A stretch of 64,000 nucleotides of DNA. Source: Psychrobacter nivimaris. GTDB taxonomy: Bacteria > Pseudomonadota > Gammaproteobacteria > Pseudomonadales > Moraxellaceae. The stretch is taken from the NCBI RefSeq assembly GCF_009812035.1, contig NZ_VZIZ01000036.1, positions 31,273 through 95,272 on the forward strand. Reading direction: 5' to 3'. The first letter of the stretch is position 1; each line of letters opens with the position of its first letter. This document shows, one piece after another, positions 30,060 to 39,150 of the stretch. Under the pieces are notes generated by a model, which was given only the letters and a program-made list of their open reading frames with translations, was not told the DNA's origin and ran no database searches. A program made the position numbers and the translations under genes.

Positions 30060-30362
30060 GGGTATACCTTAGTATTTTTATTAGTAGATAATGAATATCG
30101 AACTATGATGAACAATAAATGCGCATCTTGAAAGTGTAGTCGTTGCGTAGTGATAAATCGTTGTGACTATGTGGTAGCATTGCTTATGTTAAGATAAATG
30201 CTGGCAAGACAGTTGCTCAAATATGACTTCCAAGTTTTATATAGCTTGGCTGAGTTTGTCTTATGAATCATGTGCATGACAATATAAATGATAGGTGTCA
30301 GTATGCAGCCCTCACTAATAACAAGCACTCAATAAAAACTGACAGGTAATTAAGGAAGCTAT
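30060..30362. other. Divergent spacer between hydrolase and LOG gene
   Basis: 303 bp, AT-rich. An AAGGAAG site precedes the LOG gene; nothing else recognised. Confidence 0.5.
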
Positions 30363-31046
30363 ATGCAAATGAAAATTAACGATGATACTTATGACGTAAT
30401 CACAAGCAAAGACATTACAAATATTGAAAAAGCAGTCGACAAGTCTGCCCTATCAATGCCGCTCGTGGCTGTGTATTGCGGTTCACGCTTGGGCAATGGC
30501 GACGTGTATGAACAGGCGGCACGCGAGCTTGGCAGTGCTTTGGCAAATAATGGCATGGGGCTAGTATATGGTGGCGCTAGTATCGGTCTGATGGGCGCAG
30601 TTGCGGATGAAGTAATCAATGGCGGCGCGCAAGCAGTGGGCGTGATTCCAACCTTTATGCTCAAGCACGAAATCGCTCATGAGCAGCTGACTCGCTTGCA
30701 TTTGACTGACACTATGCACACGCGTAAGACCGTCATGGCAGAGTATGCCGATGCCTTTATCACGCTACCGGGCGGGCTAGGAACATTAGAAGAGATTATG
30801 GAAATCGCCACGTGGCGTCAATTGTACCAGCACGAAAAACCAATGATTATTTTGAACATCAATGGTTTTTATGACCGTATGATTGAGCATTTGAAATATA
30901 CCACTGAGCAAGGCTTTATGAAGCAGGAAGATTTAGATCGTCTAGTAGTGTGCAATACCATCAGCGAAGCGATTGATATGCTACAGACAGTAGTGACCAT
31001 AGATGATGCTGTGGATACGGAGAAGATGGCAGGCAGTAATAGTTAA
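30363..31046 (+). CDS. LOG family protein (nucleotide 5'-monophosphate phosphoribohydrolase-like)
   Basis: 227 residues. PGGLGTLEE at 136-144 is the LOG/lysine-decarboxylase-like signature PGGxGTxxE, with VYCGSR near 38 and GLVYGGASIGLMG near 67. Characterised members cleave the N-glycosidic bond of nucleotide monophosphates (in plants, cytokinin activation). The first 30 residues are extra to the usual family start, and a Met at position 32 could be an alternative start. A perfect 16-bp hairpin terminator follows. Confidence 0.9.
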   Translation: MQMKINDDTYDVITSKDITNIEKAVDKSALSMPLVAVYCGSRLGNGDVYEQAARELGSALANNGMGLVYGGASIGLMGAVADEVINGGAQAVGVIPTFMLKHEIAHEQLTRLHLTDTMHTRKTVMAEYADAFITLPGGLGTLEEIMEIATWRQLYQHEKPMIILNINGFYDRMIEHLKYTTEQGFMKQEDLDRLVVCNTISEAIDMLQTVVTIDDAVDTEKMAGSNS

Positions 31047-31101
31047 GCCGTATAGCTATTTATACATAGCAAATGCTTAAATATTAAAAGCTATGACGAA
31101 A

Positions 31102-31140
31102 AAAGGAGCAGATAACCAAATCTCGGTTATCTGCTCCTTT
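31102..31140. terminator. Bidirectional terminator between LOG and FAD oxidoreductase genes
   Basis: A 16-bp perfect stem (31102-31117 with 31125-31140), starting AAAGGAGCAGATAACC, with a 7-base loop, between convergent genes. The minus-strand T-run is the longer one. Confidence 0.9.
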
Positions 31141-31178
31141 GTTATATGTATTAACAACCTATCAGCGAATCATGTCTA

Positions 31179-32798
31179 TTAGGCATCAGCAGGCGTGAGA
31201 TCGTCCAATGCTACTTCACGAATACTATGATTAACATGAGCCATAGCGATTGGAAATCCACGCTGCTCAGCGAGCTCACGAGCAACCTCATCGACAGCGA
31301 GGCTATCGTTATGGACAAGGTACGACCACTCGTGAGCATAGCGACTACGATTCATAGGCGTATCGTTCTCTATCAAACCTAGATCTGTCAGCTCATTAAC
31401 GATTTGATCAGCGGCAATCAAGGTCGAAGATGCTTTGACGTTTTCTGCACGGGCATAGCGTATATTAGAGTATAAACTCACATCAGCGACTCGCAGCGTA
31501 TCATCCTGTCCAGGAATCTGCTGCCCACCGTATAGCGCGTTACCAACAGTACGTGCGCTGTTAAATGTCGGTACAAACTCCGCCACATACTCAATCGCTT
31601 GCTGACTACGTGCCTGTAGGGGCGCTTTATCCCAACCATCTTCAATATAGTGCACATATTGCTGTGGCAGTTTGGGCTGCGCACTGTCTTCACTTGATGC
31701 GACAAGACCATCATCAAACAGAGTAATGGCTTTGCTCATACCGTGGATCTGAAAATATCCGCCAGGGTAGGGGGTAAGCTGCGCCATGCCTTCTGGCGTT
31801 CCTCGTTGACCATAAACGATAATCTCTGGTATCTGTCCACCAGCATCACCCCAATGGGTCACATAAGACGATTTGAACTCGACCATACGTGTTACTTCGA
31901 CACCAACCATATCGTCGATGACACCTGTACGAAATCCGCAAGCGTTGACTAAATAATCAACTTCGATAGACTCAGGCTGAGAGGCGTGTTCTTGATTATG
32001 GATTTGTTGATAGTCGATACGCCATTTAGTGACATGATGGTCAGCGTTGGTACAGTTCTCACAATCTACCGGCACGACTTTTTGTACCGCAGTTTCAGTA
32101 AATACGTGCGCATTGTCGTACTCTTCGAGCGCAAGCTTAGCAGAAGCGGCTAAACGAAAAATATTCCAGCCATATTCTTGAACGACAATTAATGGAAATT
32201 TAACCTTGTTCAAATCCAAATATCTAGCGACTGGAATCATCCACTCATCAACCGTACTTGGTACAGCGACTTGCTCACGTTCAGACAGCTCAATCAATTG
32301 CTCATGGCTGTAGAGTTGATAGTAATCTTCAGGCTCACCCAATACCTTATTATTAGCATCTTGCTCGATCAATTCTTGATAAGCATCGGTCAAAATGTCT
32401 AAACGCGGTAGTAAATCTTCAGGCAGTCCTTCGTCACGTGTCGGTACAGCAAACACAGTAGGACGAACGTCAATAGTGTGCGGATATAAACGCAAAATAT
32501 CGATACATTGCTTGAGCAGTGCTACGCAATCCTCGTCCGGTATTTCACGATACAAGTTACCACCTGCGTGCAAATGACACATAGGTGGTCCATCAATGAG
32601 TGATTTTTTCTTCTCGAATAAGTAGGTCTCTAATCCTAATGCAGCAAGTCGAATCGCAATTGTCGATCCCGCAGTACCGCCGCCCAAAATGCCAACACGT
32701 TTTTTAGGTTGAGTGTTTAGTGCCCCATAAGATAACACCCCAGAATGAGCGTCACGATTAAAGGATTGAGCGTAGTTTTTATCAAAAGACTGAGTCAT
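31179..32798 (-). CDS. FAD-dependent oxidoreductase of unknown substrate
   Basis: 539 residues. An N-terminal Rossmann dinucleotide fold RVGILGGGTAGSTIAIRLA (about 34-52) is followed by the acidic end of beta-2 (LFEKKK). A later VDYLVNACGFRTG resembles the second FAD contact of glucose-inhibited-division/DAO-type enzymes. No signal peptide and no membrane segment. I cannot assign the substrate or a named family. Ends convergently with the LOG gene. Confidence 0.75.
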   Translation of the reverse strand: MTQSFDKNYAQSFNRDAHSGVLSYGALNTQPKKRVGILGGGTAGSTIAIRLAALGLETYLFEKKKSLIDGPPMCHLHAGGNLYREIPDEDCVALLKQCIDILRLYPHTIDVRPTVFAVPTRDEGLPEDLLPRLDILTDAYQELIEQDANNKVLGEPEDYYQLYSHEQLIELSEREQVAVPSTVDEWMIPVARYLDLNKVKFPLIVVQEYGWNIFRLAASAKLALEEYDNAHVFTETAVQKVVPVDCENCTNADHHVTKWRIDYQQIHNQEHASQPESIEVDYLVNACGFRTGVIDDMVGVEVTRMVEFKSSYVTHWGDAGGQIPEIIVYGQRGTPEGMAQLTPYPGGYFQIHGMSKAITLFDDGLVASSEDSAQPKLPQQYVHYIEDGWDKAPLQARSQQAIEYVAEFVPTFNSARTVGNALYGGQQIPGQDDTLRVADVSLYSNIRYARAENVKASSTLIAADQIVNELTDLGLIENDTPMNRSRYAHEWSYLVHNDSLAVDEVARELAEQRGFPIAMAHVNHSIREVALDDLTPADA

Positions 32799-33355
32799 TG
32801 TCGTCGTTGTATCCTTAATAGCATCTGTATTAGGCCGTGCTCGGTATATTTATTCAATGTTCCATATTTCTTGATATGCGTGCGAAGGTAATTAAGTTCA
32901 ACACACAAATCTGAACTTCAATAGTCATCTTTTCTATTGTTTAGCCGTTCTTCATCTCTATAGGTTTATTTTACGAAGAACTACAGACAATATGATGGGA
33001 AATACGTAAGAAGATGCATGAGTTTTGTCAACGAGTCGCTATATGTGTGAAGTTTTTCAGACAAACGAGCCTGTCTAAAAATAGAGTAAACGAGAGAAGT
33101 GGCAAACCTGTGAAATCGAAAATAAGCTCGTTTTATTGTTTTGTAAAATTCGACCACTTTTGTAAGCGTGTATATTGATTACCAAGATAATATAAAGCCA
33201 TATGCTATATTTATTTTGCTTAACAAGAAGCGTAGGTTCTGTTTTGATAACTGTTCAAAATTACAAATGTTGAAATCAACAACAGGGACAATCGACAAAG
33301 TAAACGACAACAGGCTTATCGCTATAAAAAATACGACTAAAATTACAAGGAAGTT
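32799..33355. other. Divergent spacer before the secreted-repeat lipoprotein gene
   Basis: 557 bp, AT-rich. A 63-codon open frame at 33168-33359 has no ribosome-binding site or family match and is not annotated. No clear operator was seen. Confidence 0.5.
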
Positions 33356-33793
33356 ATGATGAAAAATATAATGATGTTATCGGCACTAACAGGTGTATTG
33401 GCACTAACTGGCTGTACTACCTTAAAAAACGTAGTCGGTAATGATATGTCAGGTACGCATGAAGTACAGGCAACGAGCAATAATACAGCACCAGTCACTA
33501 GCAAGAATGGGGTGTTGGTGGATGCTACCAACCATATGACGTTATATACGTTTGATAAAGACTCTATGAACAAGTCAGATTGCGGTGCAGCTTGCCAAGT
33601 TGTGTGGCCAATTTTCAAAGCGCCTAGCGATGCTAAAGCTTCAGGTCAGTTTGCTGCCTTTAAGCGTGAAGATGGCAAATATCAATGGGCAATGAACGGT
33701 AAGCCTTTATACTTCTATGCTAACGATACAAAAGTTGGTGACAAAGACGGTGATGATAAACTTGGCGTTTGGCACGTTATCCCAAGTAAATAG
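33356..33793 (+). CDS. Lipoprotein with secreted repeat (PF03640/COG4315 type)
   Basis: 145 residues. The signal peptide ends in the lipobox LTGC with lipidated Cys20. The mature part carries the YxxD/C-rich repeat: MTLYTFDKDSMNKSDCGAAC-QVWPIFKAP, then a second, less complete repeat ending PLYFYANDTKVGDKDGD and a terminal GVWHVI. Members of this family are exported and of unknown function. The pair of cysteines in SDCGAAC is conserved. Followed by a hairpin terminator. Confidence 0.88.
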   Translation: MMKNIMMLSALTGVLALTGCTTLKNVVGNDMSGTHEVQATSNNTAPVTSKNGVLVDATNHMTLYTFDKDSMNKSDCGAACQVVWPIFKAPSDAKASGQFAAFKREDGKYQWAMNGKPLYFYANDTKVGDKDGDDKLGVWHVIPSK

Positions 33794-33831
33794 TACGCAT
33801 TAGATATAGACTGACTCGAAAACGTTAAGGT

Positions 33832-33873
33832 AAAAAAGCAGCCTATCCTCAAGTATAGAGGCAGGCTGCTTTT
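33832..33873. terminator. Terminator after lipoprotein gene (inverted copy 1)
   Basis: AAAAGCAGCCTATCCTC pairs with GAGGCAGGCTGCTTTT. Its reverse complement is nearly identical to 35187-35228. Confidence 0.9.
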
Positions 33874-33948
33874 CGTTTGTTTGGTTCTATTTTCCGCTAT
33901 CGAGAATACTACCGTGCGTATATTCTTTAATAATAGATGTGACCTGTA

Positions 33949-35040
33949 CTATGTCACATTTGCTAAAGGCTCAACCTGAATGGTCTCTAACACTTCTTCT
34001 TTGCTAGGCTCTTTTCTATATAAAGGAAAAAAGTCTGAGAGCAGATCACTTTCCGTGAACCAGATATCCGCTACTAACTCTGTATATTTTGCTACGTTGA
34101 CGATGAGCCTGTAAGTCTTAAATAGTAACTCTTGTGAGCTAAAGCCTTTCTTATACTCATATAAAGAATCTAAATTGGAGCCAACGCCGCCACCAAGATG
34201 TAGCACTTCATAACGGTTCTCTCGTCCCCAATTGCGAGCGACATGAGTGATAAGTTTAGAAGGTTGCAGATGTGTATAGGCGTTTAACGTGCCGCCAAGA
34301 TGGAACTGCATAACGCCAGACTCTTGGCAGAGCGTATATATAGAAGACCCAATTGCTTTATCGTCTTGATAGGCGGTTATCAGCAGTATTTTTTCTTGAA
34401 GGTTTTCAAGCAAATTAAAAAAATAATCATCATCAAAGAAGTAATAATCACTGGCCTTGACGTGTCGCATCGTCTCTTTATAAATGTCTGAGAACACCAT
34501 CGCGTTCTGTCGGGTTAAGAATTCTGTTTTTGTCACGACACCCATTTTTATGGCTTTTTTGATACCGCGGCGATGTCGATTTTGTGTTTCGCTCCAATGC
34601 TCTTCTTCTGACTTACTCAAATCAGACACCAGAGTCAGCCCGTGAGTCAGTGCTTTGCCAACTGTGGGTATCCATTCTTTATTAATAATCGGATGCAACC
34701 GCATAAACAAAGACACGCAGCCTCTCTCGCAAAGAAAAGCTCTTATCTCATCCAGTATGATGTCTAACTCGGCATCAGTGAGGGTTTTGTCCATCAACGG
34801 GCCACCGTAACCATAAGTGGAAGTAGCATCCCAGTGCTCTGAGTCAATGTCTCTAACTATGATAGGTAACAATACTTCCTTGTTCTTATAGTGAGCGATG
34901 ATGCCTTGAGGCTTGCCTTTGTCGATGACAGCTGAGGCCGCAATCCAACCAGATAAGTGATATATATCAAAATGATGATTTGATACCTTCTTATCCCACT
35001 CAGCATCTATCGCTATGTAATCAACTTGTACTGTATCCAC
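33949..35040 (-). CDS. FemAB/GNAT-like acyltransferase
   Basis: 363 residues resembling the FemAB-like GNAT family (PF13480-type): an N-terminal IYHLSGWIAASAV, a GYGGPLM loop, and a C-terminal GNAT part with KAIGSSIYTLCQESGVMQFHLGGTL and LHLGGGVGSNLDSLYEYKKGFSS. This last GGG..DxxYxYKKGFs motif recurs in this group. Such proteins often add amino acids or acyl groups to cell-envelope or capsule polymers; the substrate here is unknown. The gene stands alone, bracketed by two near-identical inverted hairpins, with an inverted repeat just before its start. Confidence 0.78.
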   Translation of the reverse strand: MDTVQVDYIAIDAEWDKKVSNHHFDIYHLSGWIAASAVIDKGKPQGIIAHYKNKEVLLPIIVRDIDSEHWDATSTYGYGGPLMDKTLTDAELDIILDEIRAFLCERGCVSLFMRLHPIINKEWIPTVGKALTHGLTLVSDLSKSEEEHWSETQNRHRRGIKKAIKMGVVTKTEFLTRQNAMVFSDIYKETMRHVKASDYYFFDDDYFFNLLENLQEKILLITAYQDDKAIGSSIYTLCQESGVMQFHLGGTLNAYTHLQPSKLITHVARNWGRENRYEVLHLGGGVGSNLDSLYEYKKGFSSQELLFKTYRLIVNVAKYTELVADIWFTESDLLSDFFPLYRKEPSKEEVLETIQVEPLANVT

Positions 35041-35062
35041 GTTGCTGCTCCCTCAGTGTTGC

Positions 35063-35098
35063 GTTATATATTCGTAAATCCGTATATACGAATATAAC
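35063..35098. promoter_or_regulatory. Inverted repeat upstream of the FemAB/GNAT-like gene
   Basis: GTTATATATTCGTA (35063-35076) and TACGAATATAAC (35087-35098) are inverted copies with a two-base bulge, starting 23 bp before the gene. Could be an operator or a leader hairpin. Confidence 0.45.
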
Positions 35099-35186
35099 AA
35101 CAAATTATGAAGCCTTCAAGTATATAAAAACCTTTTATGTAAAATAATGAATATACTATTAGAGCGTAGAAGAATCTATAGGAAAT

Positions 35187-35228
35187 AAAAAAGCAGCCTG
35201 CCTCTATAAATGAGGGTAGGCTGCTTTT
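35187..35228. terminator. Terminator after yceI gene (inverted copy 2)
   Basis: AAAAGCAGCCTGCCTC pairs with GAGGGTAGGCTGCTTTT, with a T-run. Lies downstream of the yceI stop on the minus strand. About three mismatches over 40 bases to the reverse complement of 33832-33873. Confidence 0.9.
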
Positions 35229-35264
35229 CTCGTTCTGGTCGAAAGCTATTAGAGAGCTATAAGC

Positions 35265-35855
35265 TTACTTTGATTTTTTTTCTACTAGCTCGCCATCGAT
35301 TTGGATAGGAACATTGGTCGTAATACCAGCAGAGTAGGCTGTCATACCATAAGCTGCACGGTCTATAGTGCCAGTAGCACGGAAGCCAACGACTGGCTCT
35401 TTGGTCAGAGGGCTGTTATCGATTTTGTTCAGCGTTAAATTAAGAGTTAGCGGCTTGGTTTGACCCAGTAAAGTAAAGTCCCCAGTTACTTTTGCTTGCT
35501 GCGGATTTACAAAATTAACCTGAGTAGATTTAAAGCTCATAGTAGGGTATTTTTTAACGTTAAAGAACTCTTCCGTTTTTAAATGTTTGTCACGGGCAGC
35601 CCAAGCAGTATCGATACTGTCTGTATCAATGACAAAGTTCAGCTGGGTTTGGTTAGGGTTCTTTAGATCAAATTTAACGGTACCGTCTACATCGCTAAAG
35701 TGTCCCATGACCGTAGAAAATCCCATGTGATCAACTGAGAAACCGACACGAGTGTGAGAGTTATCTAGTTGCCACTGAGTCGGCAGTGCAGCGCTTGCCA
35801 TGGTAGTGATAGAAAGTATTGAGCTGATCAATAGGGCTTTTGTAGTGGTTTTCAT
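35265..35855 (-). CDS. YceI family periplasmic protein
   Basis: 196 residues with a signal peptide (1-22, ending MASAALP). The lipocalin-like YceI fold shows WQLDNSHTRVGFSVDHMGFSTVMGHFSDVDGTVKFD, ATGTIDRAAYGM and a TNVPIQIDGEL ending. The family binds isoprenoids or related lipids in the periplasm; ligand here is unknown. Single gene followed by a hairpin terminator shared in sequence with the one at 33832. Confidence 0.93.
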   Translation of the reverse strand: MKTTTKALLISSILSITTMASAALPTQWQLDNSHTRVGFSVDHMGFSTVMGHFSDVDGTVKFDLKNPNQTQLNFVIDTDSIDTAWAARDKHLKTEEFFNVKKYPTMSFKSTQVNFVNPQQAKVTGDFTLLGQTKPLTLNLTLNKIDNSPLTKEPVVGFRATGTIDRAAYGMTAYSAGITTNVPIQIDGELVEKKSK

Positions 35856-35994
35856 TGAATAGTCCTTACATAGTATTAGGGTATTGGTGCTCGCCGATGA
35901 ACAAAGAAGAAAACATTTTTTGTAAAAAATGAGTAAATATATTGTAGCTATGTGTCCTAGAGTTGCGATAAATAAATAGCGCAGCCAACCTATA

Positions 35995-36048
35995 TTTGGT
36001 TAGATTAACTACATATAAAAATGTAATTGATTAATATATCTAACCAAA
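35995..36048. repeat. 11-bp inverted repeat in the yceI-rpmE2 spacer
   Basis: TTTGGTTAGAT and ATCTAACCAAA are perfect complements, 32 bases apart. The spacing suits a pair of operator half-sites or a long hairpin. Confidence 0.5.
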
Positions 36049-36148
36049 ACATTGTACTGGGTTAACTCATACATCTCAACACTATTTCTCTATTATTGAC
36101 AACTTATCACATATCTCTATCACAACTGCTCCTTGCGTCTTACGTCAA

Positions 36149-36233
36149 AAACCGTTAAAATCGCGGTTTAATTTTCCCGCTGGGGAAAGGCTAAGCGAAC
36201 AGAAGGGTGGTGTTGGGTGCTGGAATAAGCCAG
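36149..36233 (+). promoter_or_regulatory. Structured 5' leader of rpmE2
   Basis: Successive hairpins: AAACCG/CGGTTT (36149-36169), TTTCCC-gctg-GGGAAA (36173-36188) and CTGG/CCAG (36220-36233), in a locally GC-richer stretch 125-210 bp before the ATG. May be an L31 autoregulatory leader or part of the promoter. Confidence 0.35.
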
Positions 36234-36357
36234 TGACGCAGTTGCCATACTTGTAATGTCCTTAGTGCCTCAGTTACGTATGTCATCATTTGTTTGATAC
36301 ATCATCGCTGATGCTGTATTTAGACGTTGTACATACATCGGACCTAGAGAGTATATT

Positions 36358-36636
36358 ATGCGTAAAGATATCCATCCTAATTACCAAGAAGTTTTATTCC
36401 ACGACACTAACGCTGACGTGTTCTTTTTGACTCGCTCAACTGCTAAGACTAAAGCGACTCGTGAATACGAAGGTAAAGAATACCCATACTACCCACTTGA
36501 TATCTCAAGTGCGTCGCATCCATTCTATACTGGTGAGCAACGTAAAACTTCTACTGAAGGTCGTGTTGCAAGCTTCAACAAACGCTTTGGCGCATTTGGT
36601 GGCCGTAGCAAGAAAGCTGCAGACGCTGCTGAATAA
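36358..36636 (+). CDS. rpmE2: 50S ribosomal protein L31 type B (zinc-independent)
   Basis: 92 residues starting [23 protein letters not shown]. It lacks the CxxC zinc ribbon of type A L31 and has the longer type B layout, with [18 protein letters not shown] and [12 protein letters not shown], plus a charged C-terminal tail. In many bacteria the type B copy replaces the zinc form under zinc limitation; whether a type A gene exists elsewhere is not visible. A strong terminator follows. Confidence 0.97.
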   Translation: MRKDIHPNYQEVLFHDTNADVFFLTRSTAKTKATREYEGKEYPYYPLDISSASHPFYTGEQRKTSTEGRVASFNKRFGAFGGRSKKAADAAE

Positions 36637-36673
36637 TTTACACTTATGGTGTAAATATATTTCGCTAAGCAAT

Positions 36674-36705
36674 AAAAAACCGCTGATTATTCAGCGGTTT
36701 TTTTT
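36674..36705 (+). terminator. Terminator after rpmE2
   Basis: AAAACCGCTGA (36676-36686), loop TTAT, TCAGCGGTTTT and further T's. Confidence 0.92.
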
Positions 36706-36747
36706 GGTTTAATTTTCTATTGTCTAAAAATAAAGCTAACAGGCTGT

Positions 36748-37608
36748 TTAGCGCTCAAACTCAGTGGTAGATGAGTCTAATAACTGAATAGAATCTAATA
36801 ATTGGATAATAGTCTCTACTATCTGCTGTGCCCAATAGCCGTACATCAGACTGCTAGGATGAAATCCATCACTGGCAAACATCACATTGATATCTATAGC
36901 CGAACCATTTGCATGCTCTTCTAGCATCCTTGTAAAGTCGGTTGCCATATAAGTGACACTAGCATGAGCCGCACAGACCTGCTGTAATATCCCATCAAGT
37001 ATCGATGCTTTTGCGCCCACAAAGTTATTGAGCGGGGCAGGGATTGCAGGCATTTGCGCCATCGGCGGCAAACTTAAAAAAACCAATTCTCGTACGCCAA
37101 ATTTGCGCTGTGCGATATTGATAATGTCTTCAATTTGCTGTTGCCATTTATGTACAGAGACATTGGACGTCGTGTCATTAACCCCTACGCTTAGCAACAT
37201 CACATCAATAGGCTGCTCAGGAGCCGGTAGGACATATAACCTGCGTAGAATATCAAAGCTGGTATGACCTGTTGTCGCTTGCAACGACCAATTGAGTCGA
37301 GCAAAATTTGATTGGATAGCCTTGTTCTGTTCCAGTATCGGGATGAGCTTACCGACCAACGCTTCTTGCTGCGTTTGGCTACCCACACCTGCTGCTGCCG
37401 AATCACCGACGACCATAAGGTTAAAGGTTTTAGCGTCTTGCGTTGATACCTCATTATTCGCTTGAGGCAGGTCAATCACGCCGTGCCTTTCGCCATGTGG
37501 TTCAGGCAAGCGGACTGTATCACGCTTGATTTTGCGGCCTTGATAGAGGTAGACAGGGGCAAGTAAAACGTCCTTTGCGACTGATGTCAGCTTACTAGTA
37601 TCTACCAT
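36748..37608 (-). CDS. SGNH/GDSL hydrolase family protein
   Basis: 286 residues. Block I GDSAAAGVGS has the catalytic Ser70, block III is LLSVGVNDTT and block V, DGFHPSS, gives the Asp/His pair near residue 247. No clear signal peptide, though residues 10-22 are mildly hydrophobic. Its start overlaps the end of nadV by 7 bp, so the two are probably co-translated. Lipase, esterase or thioesterase activity is possible; why it is coupled to NAD salvage is not clear. Confidence 0.88.
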   Translation of the reverse strand: MVDTSKLTSVAKDVLLAPVYLYQGRKIKRDTVRLPEPHGERHGVIDLPQANNEVSTQDAKTFNLMVVGDSAAAGVGSQTQQEALVGKLIPILEQNKAIQSNFARLNWSLQATTGHTSFDILRRLYVLPAPEQPIDVMLLSVGVNDTTSNVSVHKWQQQIEDIINIAQRKFGVRELVFLSLPPMAQMPAIPAPLNNFVGAKASILDGILQQVCAAHASVTYMATDFTRMLEEHANGSAIDINVMFASDGFHPSSLMYGYWAQQIVETIIQLLDSIQLLDSSTTEFER

Positions 37609-39002
37609 CCTGCACGTTCCCTAATAGTCGTAAGACTGTCTTCAATTAACAATTTACCATCGACGTAGACATCACGTAATAGATTGTCAGTTGGGTCGCT
37701 CATCTCATTTTCTTTTATGGTTGTTAGCTGGCCGCTATCGGATTTTACCAGTGCCAATCGTCCTTTTTTCGAGCGTTTTGAGCGGCTGGTGACAGGATCT
37801 TTATAAATATCCTTCCATGCGCCATCGATAGAGATAGCGCTAGATTTCATTGCCCAACTCATGGTGTCGCGGTTGACTTGCTGCAATAGACCACCGCCCA
37901 TACCAAATGTCACGTTTTCTATGCTAAAGCCTGCTTTGATGACCACATCAATAATTTTACTTAAGCTTTGCGAGCTGATGCCATCACCTTGGATGATGCG
38001 TACGTAGTCGGGTAGCACTTTATAGCCTTTGCTGTTTATGGTCGTACCGAACTTCACTGCCAAGCGCTCTAACGCTTCACGGACGACTTTGGTAGGTTCG
38101 CCGCTGTCTGGACGAATGACCAAAGTGCCGCCCATATTTTTGACTTCGTCTTTTAAGGCGTCGCCCCAGATATTGTCGATGGCATTCCATAAATCATAAC
38201 TATCTGAAACGACCGAAAAGGCTTTGTCTTTACCGCCAAACTGCTCGATCATATTGTGAAAAGCAGCAGTCTCGCTATCACGTCCCCAAGCTGTCATCGT
38301 ACTGTGCTCGGCCGCTGGAATAGAGAATGCAGGCATATCATCACCCATCTGATACCAGCGACTAGCAGCAATAAGCGCTGTCATCGAGTCAGTACCAGCA
38401 AAGTTGACCAAATGCGCTAAGCTACCAAGTGCAACCGTTTCTTGACTTGATGCCCCGCGCGCGCCAAAGTCATGCAAGCGAAAAGGCAGGGACTCTGTAT
38501 TGTCCGCTGATTTTTCTAATGCTTGACGGATAATGTCTTTGCAATAGTGAGAAACACTAGCGACCGTGGATGGATACCAAATCGCACGCAATAACGCTGT
38601 TTCGATATAGCTGGGTAGCCAGTAAAACTCAGGATCGGTATTGATCACTTGGCAGACTACATTGGACACAGGCACGATGCTGCCTTCGGGTACGGCTTGG
38701 ATACGCAGTGGCAAATAGCCGTCATGTTTTTCGATTAAATGTTCCCAGCCAGCACGATTGAAGGTCAGGCCATGCGCTTGAATGACCTTTTCGGCTTCAT
38801 CGATATCTTGATGAGTAATAGGCGTACTTAAGTACTCTTTGATAAAGGCTTGTAAACCAAAGAACACCACATCGTAGTCGCCCTTGCGCGCCTCAATGTA
38901 GCTTGACAGATATTCACTACCGCTTGGGTATTGCACCCAATGTGAAGTCTTATAGCTGTCGCTATTTAAGATTAAGTTGTTTAGATTGCTGGTATACATC
39001 AC
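37602..39002 (-). CDS. nadV: Nicotinamide phosphoribosyltransferase NadV (NAMPT)
   Basis: Converts nicotinamide and PRPP to NMN. 466 residues starting MMYTSNLNNLILNSDSYKTSHWVQYP, with FFGLQAFIKEYL, the HDFGARGASSQE loop, a SMTALIAA stretch and IRPDSGEPTK near residue 295, then the RIIQGDGIS region. This is the animal-type NAMPT family, distinct from nicotinate PncB. nadM-Nudix lies upstream on the same strand (207 bp gap). Confidence 0.95.
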   Translation of the reverse strand: MMYTSNLNNLILNSDSYKTSHWVQYPSGSEYLSSYIEARKGDYDVVFFGLQAFIKEYLSTPITHQDIDEAEKVIQAHGLTFNRAGWEHLIEKHDGYLPLRIQAVPEGSIVPVSNVVCQVINTDPEFYWLPSYIETALLRAIWYPSTVASVSHYCKDIIRQALEKSADNTESLPFRLHDFGARGASSQETVALGSLAHLVNFAGTDSMTALIAASRWYQMGDDMPAFSIPAAEHSTMTAWGRDSETAAFHNMIEQFGGKDKAFSVVSDSYDLWNAIDNIWGDALKDEVKNMGGTLVIRPDSGEPTKVVREALERLAVKFGTTINSKGYKVLPDYVRIIQGDGISSQSLSKIIDVVIKAGFSIENVTFGMGGGLLQQVNRDTMSWAMKSSAISIDGAWKDIYKDPVTSRSKRSKKGRLALVKSDSGQLTTIKENEMSDPTDNLLRDVYVDGKLLIEDSLTTIRERAGW

Positions 39003-39150
39003 AGAACTCCTCTGCTTTGAAATGCCGCAGCTGTCTTAATAAAAGAGCAGTGGCGGCGGTTGATTGCCGTCTATCGGCGTTGGAATCAGGTTATTAGTGA
39101 GATATTTAGTGATAGCTGTTTTGATAATAACTTGCTCAAGTCGCTATTAT

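Larger units (their letters stand above)
35856..36357. other. Divergent spacer between yceI and rpmE2 with structured leader
   Basis: 502 bp. Contains an 11-bp perfect inverted repeat TTTGGTTAGAT (35995-36005)/ATCTAACCAAA (36038-36048) and a set of hairpins closer to rpmE2, listed separately. No gene is seen. Confidence 0.6.

Noticed and set aside
33168..33359. 63-codon open frame before the lipoprotein gene
   Set aside because: Lys/Asn/Ile-rich with no ribosome-binding site; overlaps the lipoprotein start.
36171..36250. Possible cobalamin riboswitch upstream of rpmE2
   Set aside because: A CCAGTGACGCAG segment faintly recalls a B12 box, but the conserved core elements are missing and the gene is unrelated to cobalamin.
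36461..36712. 83-codon frame overlapping rpmE2 in another phase
   Set aside because: Runs through the rpmE2 terminator hairpin and lacks homology; shadow of rpmE2.
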